DNA from: Bacillota bacterium
GTDB lineage: Bacteria > Bacillota > Desulfotomaculia > Desulfotomaculales > Desulforudaceae
Length of the DNA stretch: 64,000 nucleotides
Reading direction: 5' to 3'
Assembly: GCA_040757205.1 (NCBI GenBank)
Contig: JBFLXL010000002.1
Span: 62,001-126,000 of the forward strand
Shown here: positions 7,661 through 17,427 of the stretch, piece after piece
Layout of the letters: every line of letters begins with the position of its first letter
Position numbering within the stretch: the first letter of the stretch is position 1
Notes under the pieces: generated by a model
Told to the model about the DNA's origin: nothing
Database searches by the model: none
What the model saw: only the letters and a program-made list of their open reading frames with translations
Program-made: the position numbers and the translations under genes

Positions 7661-8862
7661 CTGATGGTGTGTGGGCCGGCAAACTAAACCCGACCGTCCG
7701 GAGGATCAAGCCTTCCGGCATCCGCCGGTTCTTCGACCTGGCGGCCGAGACGAAGGGGATCATTTCGCTCGGCGTCGGCGAACCGGATTTCGTCACGCCC
7801 TGGCACGTGCGGGAGGCATGCATGTTCGCCCTGGAGCAGGGTTACACCACTTACACCGCCAACAGCGGAATGCCGGCGTTGCGGCGGGAAATCGCCCGCT
7901 ACACCGCCGGCTACCTGGGCCTGAACTACCGTCCGGAAGACGAGGTGCTGGTCACCGTCGGGGTGAGTGAGGCGCTGGACCTGGCGCTGCGCGCGGTGGT
8001 CGCCCCCGGGGACGAGGTTTTGGTGCCCGAACCGTGTTACGTTTCCTATCAGCCCTGCACCGAGTTGGCCGCCGGCGTGCCGGTACCCGTGCCCTCGACC
8101 GCGGACCGGGGTTTCCGGGTCCGGGCGCTGGACCTGGAACGGGCGGTCACGCCCCGGACCAAGGCGCTGTTGCTCTGCTTCCCCAACAACCCCACGGGCG
8201 CGGTTATGCCGCGACCGGAACTCGAGGCCGTGGCCGAGCTTTGCGCGGCCCGCGACCTGGTGGTGATTGCCGACGAGATCTACGCGCAGCTGACCTATGA
8301 CGGCGAACACGTCTGCTTTGCCGGCCTGCCGGGAATGCGCGACCGCACGATCTTGCTTCAGGGTTTTTCCAAGGCTTTTGCCATGACCGGGTGGCGCGTC
8401 GGCTACGCCTTGGGGAATTCCGACTTCATCGGGGCCATGACCAAAATACACCAGTACACCATGCTCTGCGCGCCGGTGATGAGCCAGATGGCGGCGCTCG
8501 AGGCCCTGCGGCACGGGCAGGACGAAATGCGGCGGATGGTCCGCGAATTCTCTTACCGGCGCCGACTGGTGGTCAAAGCCTTCAACGACATGGGCCTGCC
8601 TTGCTTCAACCCCGGGGGCGCCTTCTACGCCTTTCCGGATATCCGCTGCACCGGGCTTTCGTCCGAGGAGTTCACCGAGCGCCTGATCCGGGAGGAGCAA
8701 GTGGCCGTGGTGCCCGGCAACGCGTTCGGCGACTGCGGCGAGGGGTTTATCCGCTGTTCGTACGCCGCCTCGGTGGAGAACCTCACGGAGGCCTTCAAAC
8801 GGATGCACCGGTTCGTGAGCCGGTACCGCGATGAGAGGTGTGAGGTGAGAGGTTGGAGGTGA
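7657..8862 (+). CDS. Class I/II pyridoxal-phosphate aminotransferase
   Basis: A 401-residue fold-type I aminotransferase. The PLP lysine lies in LQGFSKAFAMTGWRVGYALG. Other family marks are the N-terminal LGVGEPDFVTPWHV, the NNPTGAV turn, IADEIYAQLTYDG (the Asp that pairs with the PLP ring nitrogen) and a C-terminal FIRCSYAAS with the substrate-binding Arg. It resembles aspartate/aromatic/alanine-type enzymes; exact substrate is not clear from sequence alone. Co-regulation with an Lrp-type regulator by a T-box implies a biosynthetic role for the amino acid whose tRNA is sensed. The last ten codons fall in the first copy of a 31-bp direct repeat (8831-8861), so the natural C terminus may have been replaced. 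Confidence 0.88.
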   Translation: MTDGVWAGKLNPTVRRIKPSGIRRFFDLAAETKGIISLGVGEPDFVTPWHVREACMFALEQGYTTYTANSGMPALRREIARYTAGYLGLNYRPEDEVLVTVGVSEALDLALRAVVAPGDEVLVPEPCYVSYQPCTELAAGVPVPVPSTADRGFRVRALDLERAVTPRTKALLLCFPNNPTGAVMPRPELEAVAELCAARDLVVIADEIYAQLTYDGEHVCFAGLPGMRDRTILLQGFSKAFAMTGWRVGYALGNSDFIGAMTKIHQYTMLCAPVMSQMAALEALRHGQDEMRRMVREFSYRRRLVVKAFNDMGLPCFNPGGAFYAFPDIRCTGLSSEEFTERLIREEQVAVVPGNAFGDCGEGFIRCSYAASVENLTEAFKRMHRFVSRYRDERCEVRGWR

Positions 8863-8952
8863 GAAAATCCAACCAAGTGGCCATGATGAGAGGTGTGAGG
8901 TGAGAGGTTGGAGGTGCGCCTCCCACATCCCACATCCCACCTCCCACCTCTC
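8831..8952 (+). repeat. 31-bp direct repeat with inverted pyrimidine-rich partner
   Basis: An identical 31-bp purine-rich unit (beginning ATGAGAGGTGTGAGG) occurs at 8831-8861 and 8885-8915. The segment 8919-8952 (CTCCCACATCCCACATCCC... ending CACCTCTC) is nearly complementary to it, so the transcript can form a hairpin. The first copy contains the stop codon of the aminotransferase. Confidence 0.85.
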
Positions 8953-9006
8953 AAGCGGACGCAGGAGGATTTCCGCTAAAAGACGTCCTGGAAGCATCAG
9001 GCTTAC

Positions 9007-9035
9007 TTGACATGCGTCTCTGGAGATATTAATCT
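9007..9035 (+). promoter_or_regulatory. Candidate sigma-A promoter for argS
   Basis: TTGACA (9007-9012), a 17-bp spacer and TAATCT (9030-9035) lie 57 bp before the argS start, separating argS from the T-box operon. Confidence 0.55.
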
Positions 9036-9091
9036 AATCTAGGTTCCTGGTGTCAGTCTCCAGTCCCAGCGCTCACGGCCGGGAGGTTTTT

Positions 9092-10783
9092 ATGAGCTAT
9101 TTGTTGGCCGGACTGCGGGCGGGTATCGAGCGGGCGTTGCGCGGCGCCTTTGAGGCTGCCCGGCCCGGCCTCGGCCTTGACTCCGGTACGGTGATTCCGC
9201 CATTCACGGTGGAGGTGCCCCGGGATAAAGACCACGGGGATTTTGCCACCAATCTGGCTCTGCTGCTCACCAAGGCGGCCCGCCGCTCCCCGCGTCAGAT
9301 CGCGGAGGTCCTGGTCTCCCACCTCTCGCTGCCGGAGCTCTCGGTGAAAGAAGTGACCATCGCCGGGCCGGGTTTCATCAACTTCAGACTTGACCCGGAC
9401 TGGCTGCACGGCGTCCTGCCCGAGATTGCCGCGTGGGGAGACCGTTACGGCCGAAGAAACCTCGGGGGAGGGCGCAAAGTCCAGGTGGAATTCGTGAGCG
9501 CCAATCCCACCGGACTTTTGCACATGGGCAACGCCAGGGGGGCGGCGCTGGGGGACGGCATCGCCGCCCTTTTATCGTTTATGGGCTTCGACGTCTCACG
9601 TGAGTTCTATGTCAACGATACCGGGCACCAGGTCGAGAACCTGGCCCTGTCGATGGAGGCCCGCTACTTCCAGGCCCTGGGCCGGGATTGGCCCGTGCCC
9701 GAGGATGGTTATCACGGGGAGGACCTGGTCGAAACCGCCGGCCGGTTTGTGGCCGAACACGGCGACCGCTTCGCTGCTCACGCTCCGGACGAGCGGCGGG
9801 AGGCCCTCTTGCGGTTCGCCCTGGAGGAGAAGCTGGCCGCAATGCGGGCCACCCTGGATGACTTCGGCGTGCGCTACGACGTCTGGTTCTCGGAGCGGTC
9901 TCTTTACGTCCGGGGGGCGGTGAGAGAGACTCTGGAGCTTTTAAAGGCCCGGGGTCACCTGTACGAAAGGGACGGGGCCCTGTGGTTCAAGGCCGGTGCT
10001 TTCGGGGGGGACAAGGACGAGGTGCTGGTGCGCCAGAGCGGTGTGCCCACTTATTTTGCCGCCGACATCGCCTACCATAAGGACAAGTACGACCGGGGAT
10101 TTGACTGGGTGATCAACGTGTGGGGGGCCGACCACCACGGGCACGTGCCCCGAATGAAGGGCGCGCTGGCCGCCTTGGGCTACGACCCCGACGCCCTGGA
10201 CGTGGTGATCATGCAGTTGGTGCGCCTCTACCGCGGCGGCGAAATGGTCCGCATGTCCAAGCGCACCGGCCAATATGTCACCCTGGATGAACTCCTCGAG
10301 GAGGTCGGCCGGGACGCGGCCCGGTATTTCTTTGTAACCCGGGGGGCCGACAGCCACCTCGACTTTGACCTTGACCTCGCCAAGAGCCGGACCAACGAGA
10401 ACCCGGTTTACTATATTCAGTACGCGCACGCCCGTATTTCGAGCATCTTCCGGCAGTTGGAGGAGCGGGGAGGGACGGTGCCGGGCTACCAGGGTATTCC
10501 CGACGTCACCCTCCTTGAAGAGGAGGCGGAACGGGCTCTCATCAGGCGGCTGGCCGACTTCCCGGATGAAGCGGCCCTGGCGGCCCACGACCTGGCCCCG
10601 CACCGCATCGCCCACTACGTGCACGACGTCGCCGGGCTGTTCCATCATTTTTACAATGCCCACCGGGTCCTGGGCGCCGGGGAGAAACTTGAAGAAGCCC
10701 GCTTGATGCTGGTGCACTGCACCCGCGTGGTACTAAAGAGCGCATTGGCGCTGCTGGGCGTATCCGCGCCCGAAAGGATGTAG
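9092..10783 (+). CDS. argS: Arginyl-tRNA synthetase
   Basis: A 563-residue class I synthetase that charges tRNA-Arg. It has the N-terminal additional domain typical of ArgRS (to about residue 110), the HIGH-type motif in SANPTGLLHMGNARG, the KMSKS-equivalent VRMSKRTG, and a C-terminal DALR anticodon-binding domain beginning near YYIQYAHARISSIF. ATG 9092 follows GGGAGGT (9081-9087); in-frame GTG 9050 lacks a site. It ends 46 bp before pyrG and probably forms a transcription unit with it. Confidence 0.96.
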   Translation: MSYLLAGLRAGIERALRGAFEAARPGLGLDSGTVIPPFTVEVPRDKDHGDFATNLALLLTKAARRSPRQIAEVLVSHLSLPELSVKEVTIAGPGFINFRLDPDWLHGVLPEIAAWGDRYGRRNLGGGRKVQVEFVSANPTGLLHMGNARGAALGDGIAALLSFMGFDVSREFYVNDTGHQVENLALSMEARYFQALGRDWPVPEDGYHGEDLVETAGRFVAEHGDRFAAHAPDERREALLRFALEEKLAAMRATLDDFGVRYDVWFSERSLYVRGAVRETLELLKARGHLYERDGALWFKAGAFGGDKDEVLVRQSGVPTYFAADIAYHKDKYDRGFDWVINVWGADHHGHVPRMKGALAALGYDPDALDVVIMQLVRLYRGGEMVRMSKRTGQYVTLDELLEEVGRDAARYFFVTRGADSHLDFDLDLAKSRTNENPVYYIQYAHARISSIFRQLEERGGTVPGYQGIPDVTLLEEEAERALIRRLADFPDEAALAAHDLAPHRIAHYVHDVAGLFHHFYNAHRVLGAGEKLEEARLMLVHCTRVVLKSALALLGVSAPERM

Positions 10784-10811
10784 CTGGAGGGGCAAGAATA
10801 TAGAATTCTGA

Positions 10812-12437
<1,626 letters not shown>

Positions 12438-12584
12438 TTATCGGGCAAACTAGACCCGATGACGCATATTGCGTGCAACTGAGCTTTTAGGTTTCTATTT
12501 TGCCTGATCCATTCCGAATTCTGGATTTGCGACTCCTGAATTCTGAAAGCTGAGGTTTCTATTCCGGCTAAGGAGGTTTGACCT

Positions 12585-13487
12585 TTGCAGAAAAAACTGC
12601 TTGCGGGGCTGATCCTGGGGGCGATTGTTCTGTCGCTGATTCTGGTGGCCGTGCTTGGCGGCCGCACCGGACCGGAAGGCCGGCGCGCGACCGGAGAACA
12701 GATCGGCCTGATCCGGATTGAGGGTGTGATCGCCGGAGGTGATCAAGGGGGTTTCTTCGGGTTGGGAGGCGCCGAGGAAACCACGGCCAGGCTGCGGGAG
12801 GCGGCGGACAACCCGAACATCCGGGCGGTGGTGCTGCGTTTGAACAGCCCCGGCGGCACGGCGGCCGCTTCCCAGGAAGTGAGCGAAGCGGTGGTCCGGC
12901 TGCGGCAGGCCGGGAAACCGGTGGTGGCCTCCATGGGTGATATGTCGGCCTCGGGCGCGTACTGGATCGCGTCTCATGCCGACACCATCGTGGCCAACCC
13001 GGCCACCATCACCGGCAGCATCGGGGTGATCATCCAGACCACGCACCTCACCGGCCTGTACGATATGCTCGGGGTCGAGACAAAGACCTTCAAGAGCGGG
13101 CCCCACAAGGATATGGGCAGCCCCGACCGGATGCCTACCCCCGAAGAACAGGCCATCTTTCAGGGAATGGTGGACGATATCTACGCCCAGTTCGTCACGG
13201 TGGTTGCTCGGGGCCGGGACCTGCCCGAAGACCAGGTGCGGGAATTGGCCGACGGGCGCATTTTCACCGGGCGCCAGGCTTACGAACTGGGGCTGGTGGA
13301 CGAGCTCGGAGACCTCCACGACGCCGTGCGGACGGCCGCCGAACTGGGCGGCCTGGACCCGGACGCCCCGGTGGTGGTGGAACTGGGTCCGAGGCCCTTC
13401 TTCCAGGATTTCTGGGGAGGACTTTCGTCCCTGTTAAGACCGCAAGCGTCCTGGCTGTTGACCGCCCCTGCCGTGGAACAGCGCTAA
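12585..13487 (+). CDS. sppA: Signal peptide peptidase SppA (S49 family)
   Basis: A 300-residue membrane-bound serine protease that clears signal peptides after their release. An N-terminal membrane anchor (about residues 5-22) is followed by a single S49 domain: RLNSPGGTAAASQEV, the catalytic Ser in GDMSASGAYWIASHAD, and the general-base Lys in the ETKTFKSGPHKDMGS loop. The length fits the short, single-domain SppA of Gram-positive bacteria. The TTG start at 12585 is preceded by AAGGAGGTT at 12570-12578. Confidence 0.93.
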   Translation: MQKKLLAGLILGAIVLSLILVAVLGGRTGPEGRRATGEQIGLIRIEGVIAGGDQGGFFGLGGAEETTARLREAADNPNIRAVVLRLNSPGGTAAASQEVSEAVVRLRQAGKPVVASMGDMSASGAYWIASHADTIVANPATITGSIGVIIQTTHLTGLYDMLGVETKTFKSGPHKDMGSPDRMPTPEEQAIFQGMVDDIYAQFVTVVARGRDLPEDQVRELADGRIFTGRQAYELGLVDELGDLHDAVRTAAELGGLDPDAPVVVELGPRPFFQDFWGGLSSLLRPQASWLLTAPAVEQR

Positions 13488-13504
13488 AGAGTGATGCAAA
13501 ACCA

Positions 13505-13692
13505 GAAATCGTTCTAAACGCTTGGAGGCCGCGAAAAACAAGCATGGCGCGAAAGGCGAAGCTGGACGGCGCGGAGCGTACTGGGTGGTACGTGAGCACC
13601 GGACGGCGAGCCTGACAAAGCCAGGCGCAGTTTTGCAGCGGTCTCTTAGAAGAGCACCACGGATGGTTATCCGTGCCCCGGAAAGGAGCAAG
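13505..13692 (+). ncRNA. Candidate structured leader upstream of the Yip1-like gene
   Basis: No convincing gene lies between sppA and the next start. The segment holds several short stems: around GCGTAC...GTACGTGAGC (about 13576-13594), GCCTG-acaaagc-CAGGC (about 13610-13626) and CACGGAT-ggtt-ATCCGTG (about 13659-13676), with a TTTTGCAGCGGTCTC stretch between them. The last stem ends just before the AAAGGAG site of the following gene. My recollection is that GAGCGTACT...GTACGTGAGC-type sequences recur in leaders of related Clostridia; this is memory, not a search. It could be a cis-acting RNA or part of a dispersed element. Confidence 0.4.
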
Positions 13693-13696
13693 CATC

Positions 13697-14344
13697 TTGG
13701 GCAGCCTCGGTTTTTTGGAAATCATCTACGGTGTGCTTTTTGACCCGGTCAACACTTTCCGGCGGTTGGCCGAGGACCCGCCGTTTCCGTTGGTCCTCAT
13801 CATCGTGACTCTGGTCAATGCCGCCGGGACACTGATGGGCATGCTGACCGTGAACACCATCGCGCTTTCCGGGCTGGGAACGGAATACGACCCGATCATC
13901 GCCGGTTTGGGTCCTTTCCTGGCGCTCACCGGCTTTTTTCTGTGGTACGCCAAGTGGCTGGGTTACGGCGCCGTACTGCACCTGGTGGCGCAGTTGCTGG
14001 GGGGGCAAAACGGGCCCAAGGCCACCCTGACCGTGTATGGCTTGGCCGGTTTGCCCGCCGTTCTGATGCTGCCGGTGCAGGGTTTCGTTGTGGTGGCCGG
14101 TGTCGCCGAGACCCCGGCCTCGGCTGTCTTGGGCCTGATCGGGCTGGGGGTGTTTGTCTGGAGCCTGGTCCTCCTGATTATCGGCCTGCGGGAGGCACAT
14201 GGATTTGTCACCGGCCGGGCGGTGACCGTGGTTTTCGTGCCGGTGGCCGCTGTGGCCGCGTTGCTCCTGATACTGCTGATCATTATGGTCGCCGGTCTGG
14301 CCCCGGTGGTGCCCCGCCCACCCGGGGTCCCCTTGGGGTTCTAA
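13697..14344 (+). CDS. Yip1-family integral membrane protein
   Basis: A 215-residue protein with five or six predicted membrane segments and the Yip1-domain opening LGFLEIIYGVLFDPVNTFRRLAEDPP (Yip1/YIF1 domain; bacterial members are of unknown function). TTG 13697 is preferred because AAAGGAG (13682-13688) is correctly spaced; GTG 13673 overlaps that site. The last 17 bases (CCCCTTGGGGTTCTAA-like) are repeated just after the stop (14349-14365). No functional assignment is offered. Confidence 0.75.
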   Translation: MGSLGFLEIIYGVLFDPVNTFRRLAEDPPFPLVLIIVTLVNAAGTLMGMLTVNTIALSGLGTEYDPIIAGLGPFLALTGFFLWYAKWLGYGAVLHLVAQLLGGQNGPKATLTVYGLAGLPAVLMLPVQGFVVVAGVAETPASAVLGLIGLGVFVWSLVLLIIGLREAHGFVTGRAVTVVFVPVAAVAALLLILLIIMVAGLAPVVPRPPGVPLGF

Positions 14345-14487
14345 GGCGCTCCCTTGGGGTTCTAATATTTTCCGTTCGGTTTTAGCCCGGCAGGAATTTG
14401 ATTCGGCCGTCCAGAATACAGGGTATCACCGGATCAAGGGCCCCGGCATTGACTGCACACCGGGAATAATCGGAGGTGAGGCGGGGG

Positions 14488-14850
14488 ATGCTGTTGGTCG
14501 TGGATGACCAGCCGGCGATCAGGCAACTGCTTGCCGAAGCCTTGGAAAGCGAAGGTTTCGCCGTGATTGCGGCGTCCAACGGTTATGAGGCCGTCAACAT
14601 CACGCGCCGGCAAAAACCCGAGCTGATCCTTCTCGACCTCAAGATGCCCGGGCTGGGTGGACTGGAGACGCTCCGGGAGATTCATCGGTTTTCCCCCGAT
14701 ATACCGGTAATCCTGGTTACGGCTTACGGAGAGTTGTCCGACCCCGGGGAGGCTGAAAAATTGGGCGTCCGGCGTCTGATTATCAAGCCTTTCGACCTGA
14801 ATGAAGTGCGGTCCGTGGTGCGGAGCGTCCTCGGCGCAGTTGCGGTCTGA
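14488..14850 (+). CDS. spo0F: Spo0F-like single-domain response regulator
   Basis: A 120-residue stand-alone receiver domain. The acidic pair is in LLVVDDQPAIRQLL, the phospho-acceptor Asp in LILLDLKMPGLGGLETL, Thr in VILVTAYGE, and Lys in LIIKPFDLNEV. Spo0F carries phosphate from sensor kinases to Spo0B in the Bacillus phosphorelay; many Clostridia lack that relay, so the role here is uncertain. The name rests on sequence type plus position, since spo0F also precedes fbaA-tal in B. subtilis. ATG 14488 has GGAGGTGAG upstream; GTG 14476 overlaps that site. Confidence 0.8.
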   Translation: MLLVVDDQPAIRQLLAEALESEGFAVIAASNGYEAVNITRRQKPELILLDLKMPGLGGLETLREIHRFSPDIPVILVTAYGELSDPGEAEKLGVRRLIIKPFDLNEVRSVVRSVLGAVAV

Positions 14851-14933
14851 TTGTGGCCCGCAGAAAAGGATACGGTATTTTTTTGGCGAAGAAGGTCTTT
14901 TATAGAGGTCTTTCTTCAAGGAGGTTTGTCGGG

Positions 14934-15596
14934 GTGCTCGTCAAGACCGAGACAACGCTGGCTCTGCGGTGTTCGGACTGCGGCCGTTCGGTTGTACAGA
15001 CCGTATCCCGTTTCGCTCTGGGTCCGGAAAGGCCGATTGAAGTCCTGTGCAAGTGCCAAAGCCGGCTTCTGGTTGTGAGCACCAAAAGCCGGAAATCATA
15101 CTGGTTGGACGTGAATTGCGTCATCTGTGAGTCCACACACATGTACCGCCTGACGGCCTCCGAATTCTGGTCCCGGGAGGTTTTCTACCTTTCCTGCCAG
15201 GAAACCGGTCTCGAATTGGGCTGCGCAGGCCCGTACGAGAGGGTGCGGAATTACCTCCAGAGCAAGGAGCAGGCCCTGGAAATCCTGGTGGAGGAAATGG
15301 GCGGGCAAAACTACTTCCGCGATGCCGAGGTCATGCTCAGCGCCCTGACCATTGTCCACACCCTGGCGGAGGAAGGCAGCCTCTATTGCCCCTGTAAGGA
15401 GAACCGCATCGAATTGGAGATTTTCCCGGATCATATTGAGCTTCACTGCCGTCATTGTCTTCGCATGTGCCTGCTCGCGGCTGAAACCGAGGATGATATG
15501 GCGAAACTGGAGCAATGCGAGTCTTTAGAACTGAAGCGGCAGGTGTTTGGCGAGAAAAAGCCCAAGACCCACCGGCGCAACCACGATAACAAGTAA
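14934..15596 (+). CDS. Conserved cysteine-rich protein of unknown function
   Basis: A 220-residue soluble protein with several CXXC/CXC pairs: LRCSDCGRSV, LCKCQSRLLV, NCVICESTHMYRL, LYCPCKENR and LHCRHCLRMC. They suggest two or three structural zinc sites. The C terminus is very basic (GEKKPKTHRRNHDNK). GTG 14934 is selected because AAGGAGG (14919-14925) is ideally spaced; in-frame codons further upstream lack a site. I do not recognise a named family. Its place between the Spo0F-like gene and fba, with strong translation signals, suggests a conserved role. A nucleic-acid-binding or regulatory role is conceivable but only inferred. Confidence 0.7.
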   Translation: MLVKTETTLALRCSDCGRSVVQTVSRFALGPERPIEVLCKCQSRLLVVSTKSRKSYWLDVNCVICESTHMYRLTASEFWSREVFYLSCQETGLELGCAGPYERVRNYLQSKEQALEILVEEMGGQNYFRDAEVMLSALTIVHTLAEEGSLYCPCKENRIELEIFPDHIELHCRHCLRMCLLAAETEDDMAKLEQCESLELKRQVFGEKKPKTHRRNHDNK

Positions 15597-15618
15597 CCGA
15601 CGGAGGCGCTCCTCACAA

Positions 15619-16485
15619 ATGACCCTGGTCAACCTGGCCACTTTATTGAGACCGGCTGAGGCCGGCGGTTGGGCCGTCGGCGCTTTCAACTGCAACAACC
15701 TGGAACTGGTTCAAGCCATCATTCAGGCCGCCGAGGCCGAGGCGGCGCCCGTGGTCCTTCAGGCCAGCCAGGGGGCGATCAAGTACGCCGGGCTGGGCTA
15801 CATATCGCTGTTGGCCCTGGAAGCGGCCCGGACCGCTCGTGTGCCCGTCGCCGTGCACCTGGATCACGGAACCAGCTTCGAGCAGGTCATCCGTTGCCTG
15901 TGTTCGGGGTTCAGTTCCGTAATGGTCGACGCCTCCCACCTGCCGTTCGCGGAGAACATCGCCTTCACGCGCCGGGTGGTGGAAACCGCCCGGCCGGTGG
16001 ACGTATCGGTGGAGGCGGAGCTGGGGCGGATCGGCGGTACTGAGGACGATATCAGCGTGGATGAACGGGAGGCCTTGTTCACCGACCCGGACGAGGCGGG
16101 GCATTTCGTGCGGGCCACCGGGGTGGACGCCCTGGCGGTGGCCGTCGGTACCGCCCACGGGTTGTACCGGGGTACGCCCCGGCTTGATTTTGACCGCCTG
16201 GCCCGCATCCGGGACCGAGTTAAGGGAACGCCGCTGGTTCTGCACGGCTCCTCCGGGGTACCCGCGGACGCCGTCCGGGAAGCCATTGCTCTGGGTATCC
16301 GTAAGGTGAATATCGACACGGACATCCGGCAGGCGTTCACCGGAAAGATCCGGGAAGTGCTGGCCCTAACCCCCGAGGAAATCGACCCGCGCAAAGTGCT
16401 GGGTCCGGCCCGGGAGACGGCGGTCGAAATAATCCGCGGGAAAATCCGTCTTTTCGGCAGTTCCGGCCGGGCGCGCGCCATCTAG
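15619..16485 (+). CDS. fba: Class II fructose-1,6-bisphosphate aldolase
   Basis: A 288-residue zinc-dependent aldolase that cleaves or forms fructose 1,6-bisphosphate. GAFNCNNLELVQAI, the zinc-binding VPVAVHLDHGTSFE, VSVEAELGRIGGTEDD, VAVGTAHGLYRG and LHGSSGVP are class II motifs. ATG 15619 follows CGGAGGCGC. An earlier in-frame start at 15547 overlaps the upstream gene and is rejected. Neighbour of tal, as in B. subtilis. Confidence 0.95.
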   Translation: MTLVNLATLLRPAEAGGWAVGAFNCNNLELVQAIIQAAEAEAAPVVLQASQGAIKYAGLGYISLLALEAARTARVPVAVHLDHGTSFEQVIRCLCSGFSSVMVDASHLPFAENIAFTRRVVETARPVDVSVEAELGRIGGTEDDISVDEREALFTDPDEAGHFVRATGVDALAVAVGTAHGLYRGTPRLDFDRLARIRDRVKGTPLVLHGSSGVPADAVREAIALGIRKVNIDTDIRQAFTGKIREVLALTPEEIDPRKVLGPARETAVEIIRGKIRLFGSSGRARAI

Positions 16486-16541
16486 GACACCGCCGGCTTC
16501 ACTGCACTGTCGACCATCAAAGGCAGGAGGTCTAGTCTCAT

Positions 16542-17189
16542 ATGGAATTGTTCCTCGATACGGCCAACGTGGACGAAATCAGGGAGGCGGCCGCCTTGGG
16601 TGTAATCTCCGGCGTGACCACCAACCCAAGCCTCATCGCCAAGGAGGGGCGCGATTTCACGCAGGTGGTCCGTGAAATCACCGCTTTGGTGGACGGACCG
16701 GTAAGCGCGGAAGTCATTAGTACGGCTGCGGAGGCCATGGTGGCTGAAGCCGAAGAACTGTCCCGGATCCATCCCAATGTGGTCATCAAGATCCCCATGA
16801 TCCCCGAGGGCCTGAAGGCGGTGAGCAATCTGGAACCCCGGGGCATCCGGACCAACGTGACCCTCGTTTTTTCCGCCAACCAGGCGCTTCTGGCCGCGCT
16901 GGCCGGAGCCAGTTACGTCAGCCCGTTTGTCGGGCGCCTGGACGATGCGGGGCACGACGGCATGGAAGTGGTCCGGGACACCGTGGAGATCTTTGACCTG
17001 TACGAGTTTGAGACCCGGGTGATCGCCGCTTCGATCCGGCACCCCCTGCACGTGTTGACGGCGGCCAAGGCGGGTGCGCACATCGCCACCGTGCCCTATC
17101 AGGTGTTGATGCAGATGGCCGGACACCCGCTCACTGACGTGGGCCTGCAAAAGTTCCTGGACGACTGGGCCAAGCTCAAGGGACGCTAA
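16542..17189 (+). CDS. tal: Transaldolase (short TalC/fructose-6-phosphate aldolase-like form)
   Basis: A 215-residue protein of the short transaldolase group. Signatures are [29 protein letters not shown] and the Schiff-base Lys in [16 protein letters not shown], with SPFVGRLDD later. It transfers dihydroxyacetone units in the non-oxidative pentose phosphate pathway; some relatives act as fructose-6-phosphate aldolases. CAGGAGG precedes the ATG. It follows fba by 56 bp. Confidence 0.93.
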   Translation: MELFLDTANVDEIREAAALGVISGVTTNPSLIAKEGRDFTQVVREITALVDGPVSAEVISTAAEAMVAEAEELSRIHPNVVIKIPMIPEGLKAVSNLEPRGIRTNVTLVFSANQALLAALAGASYVSPFVGRLDDAGHDGMEVVRDTVEIFDLYEFETRVIAASIRHPLHVLTAAKAGAHIATVPYQVLMQMAGHPLTDVGLQKFLDDWAKLKGR

Positions 17190-17275
17190 GGTTGGCTGGC
17201 ATCCGGCTTCCAGGCCCCGTATTTGTCCCCGCGGGTTCCACCAGGCAGCTTCTCGCAGGACTGGCCCATCATAGG

Positions 17276-17330
17276 AAAATCCCCTCTCCCTCTGGGAGAG
17301 GGTCAGGGTGAGGGGTATTTTCATTCTTTG
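17276..17330 (+). repeat. Dispersed hairpin repeat, copy 2 (partial)
   Basis: Contains the core hairpin CCCTCTCCC-tct-GGGAGAGGG and GGGGTATTTTCAT block but lacks the second hairpin and the GGTTGTCT end. It lies in the tal-rho gap (17190-17427), which otherwise shows no gene. Confidence 0.8.
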
Positions 17331-17427
17331 GGCGGGTTTCACACAAGGGCTTTTAGCTCGTTATTGAATAAAAACCTTCGCGGGTGGTAATAAGAATAAC
17401 GACCCTAGTCGGGAAGGAGGGTTGCTT

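Noticed and set aside
7684-8997. A 437-codon minus-strand frame over the aminotransferase
   Set aside because: Mirror of a clear PLP enzyme; no recognisable domain.
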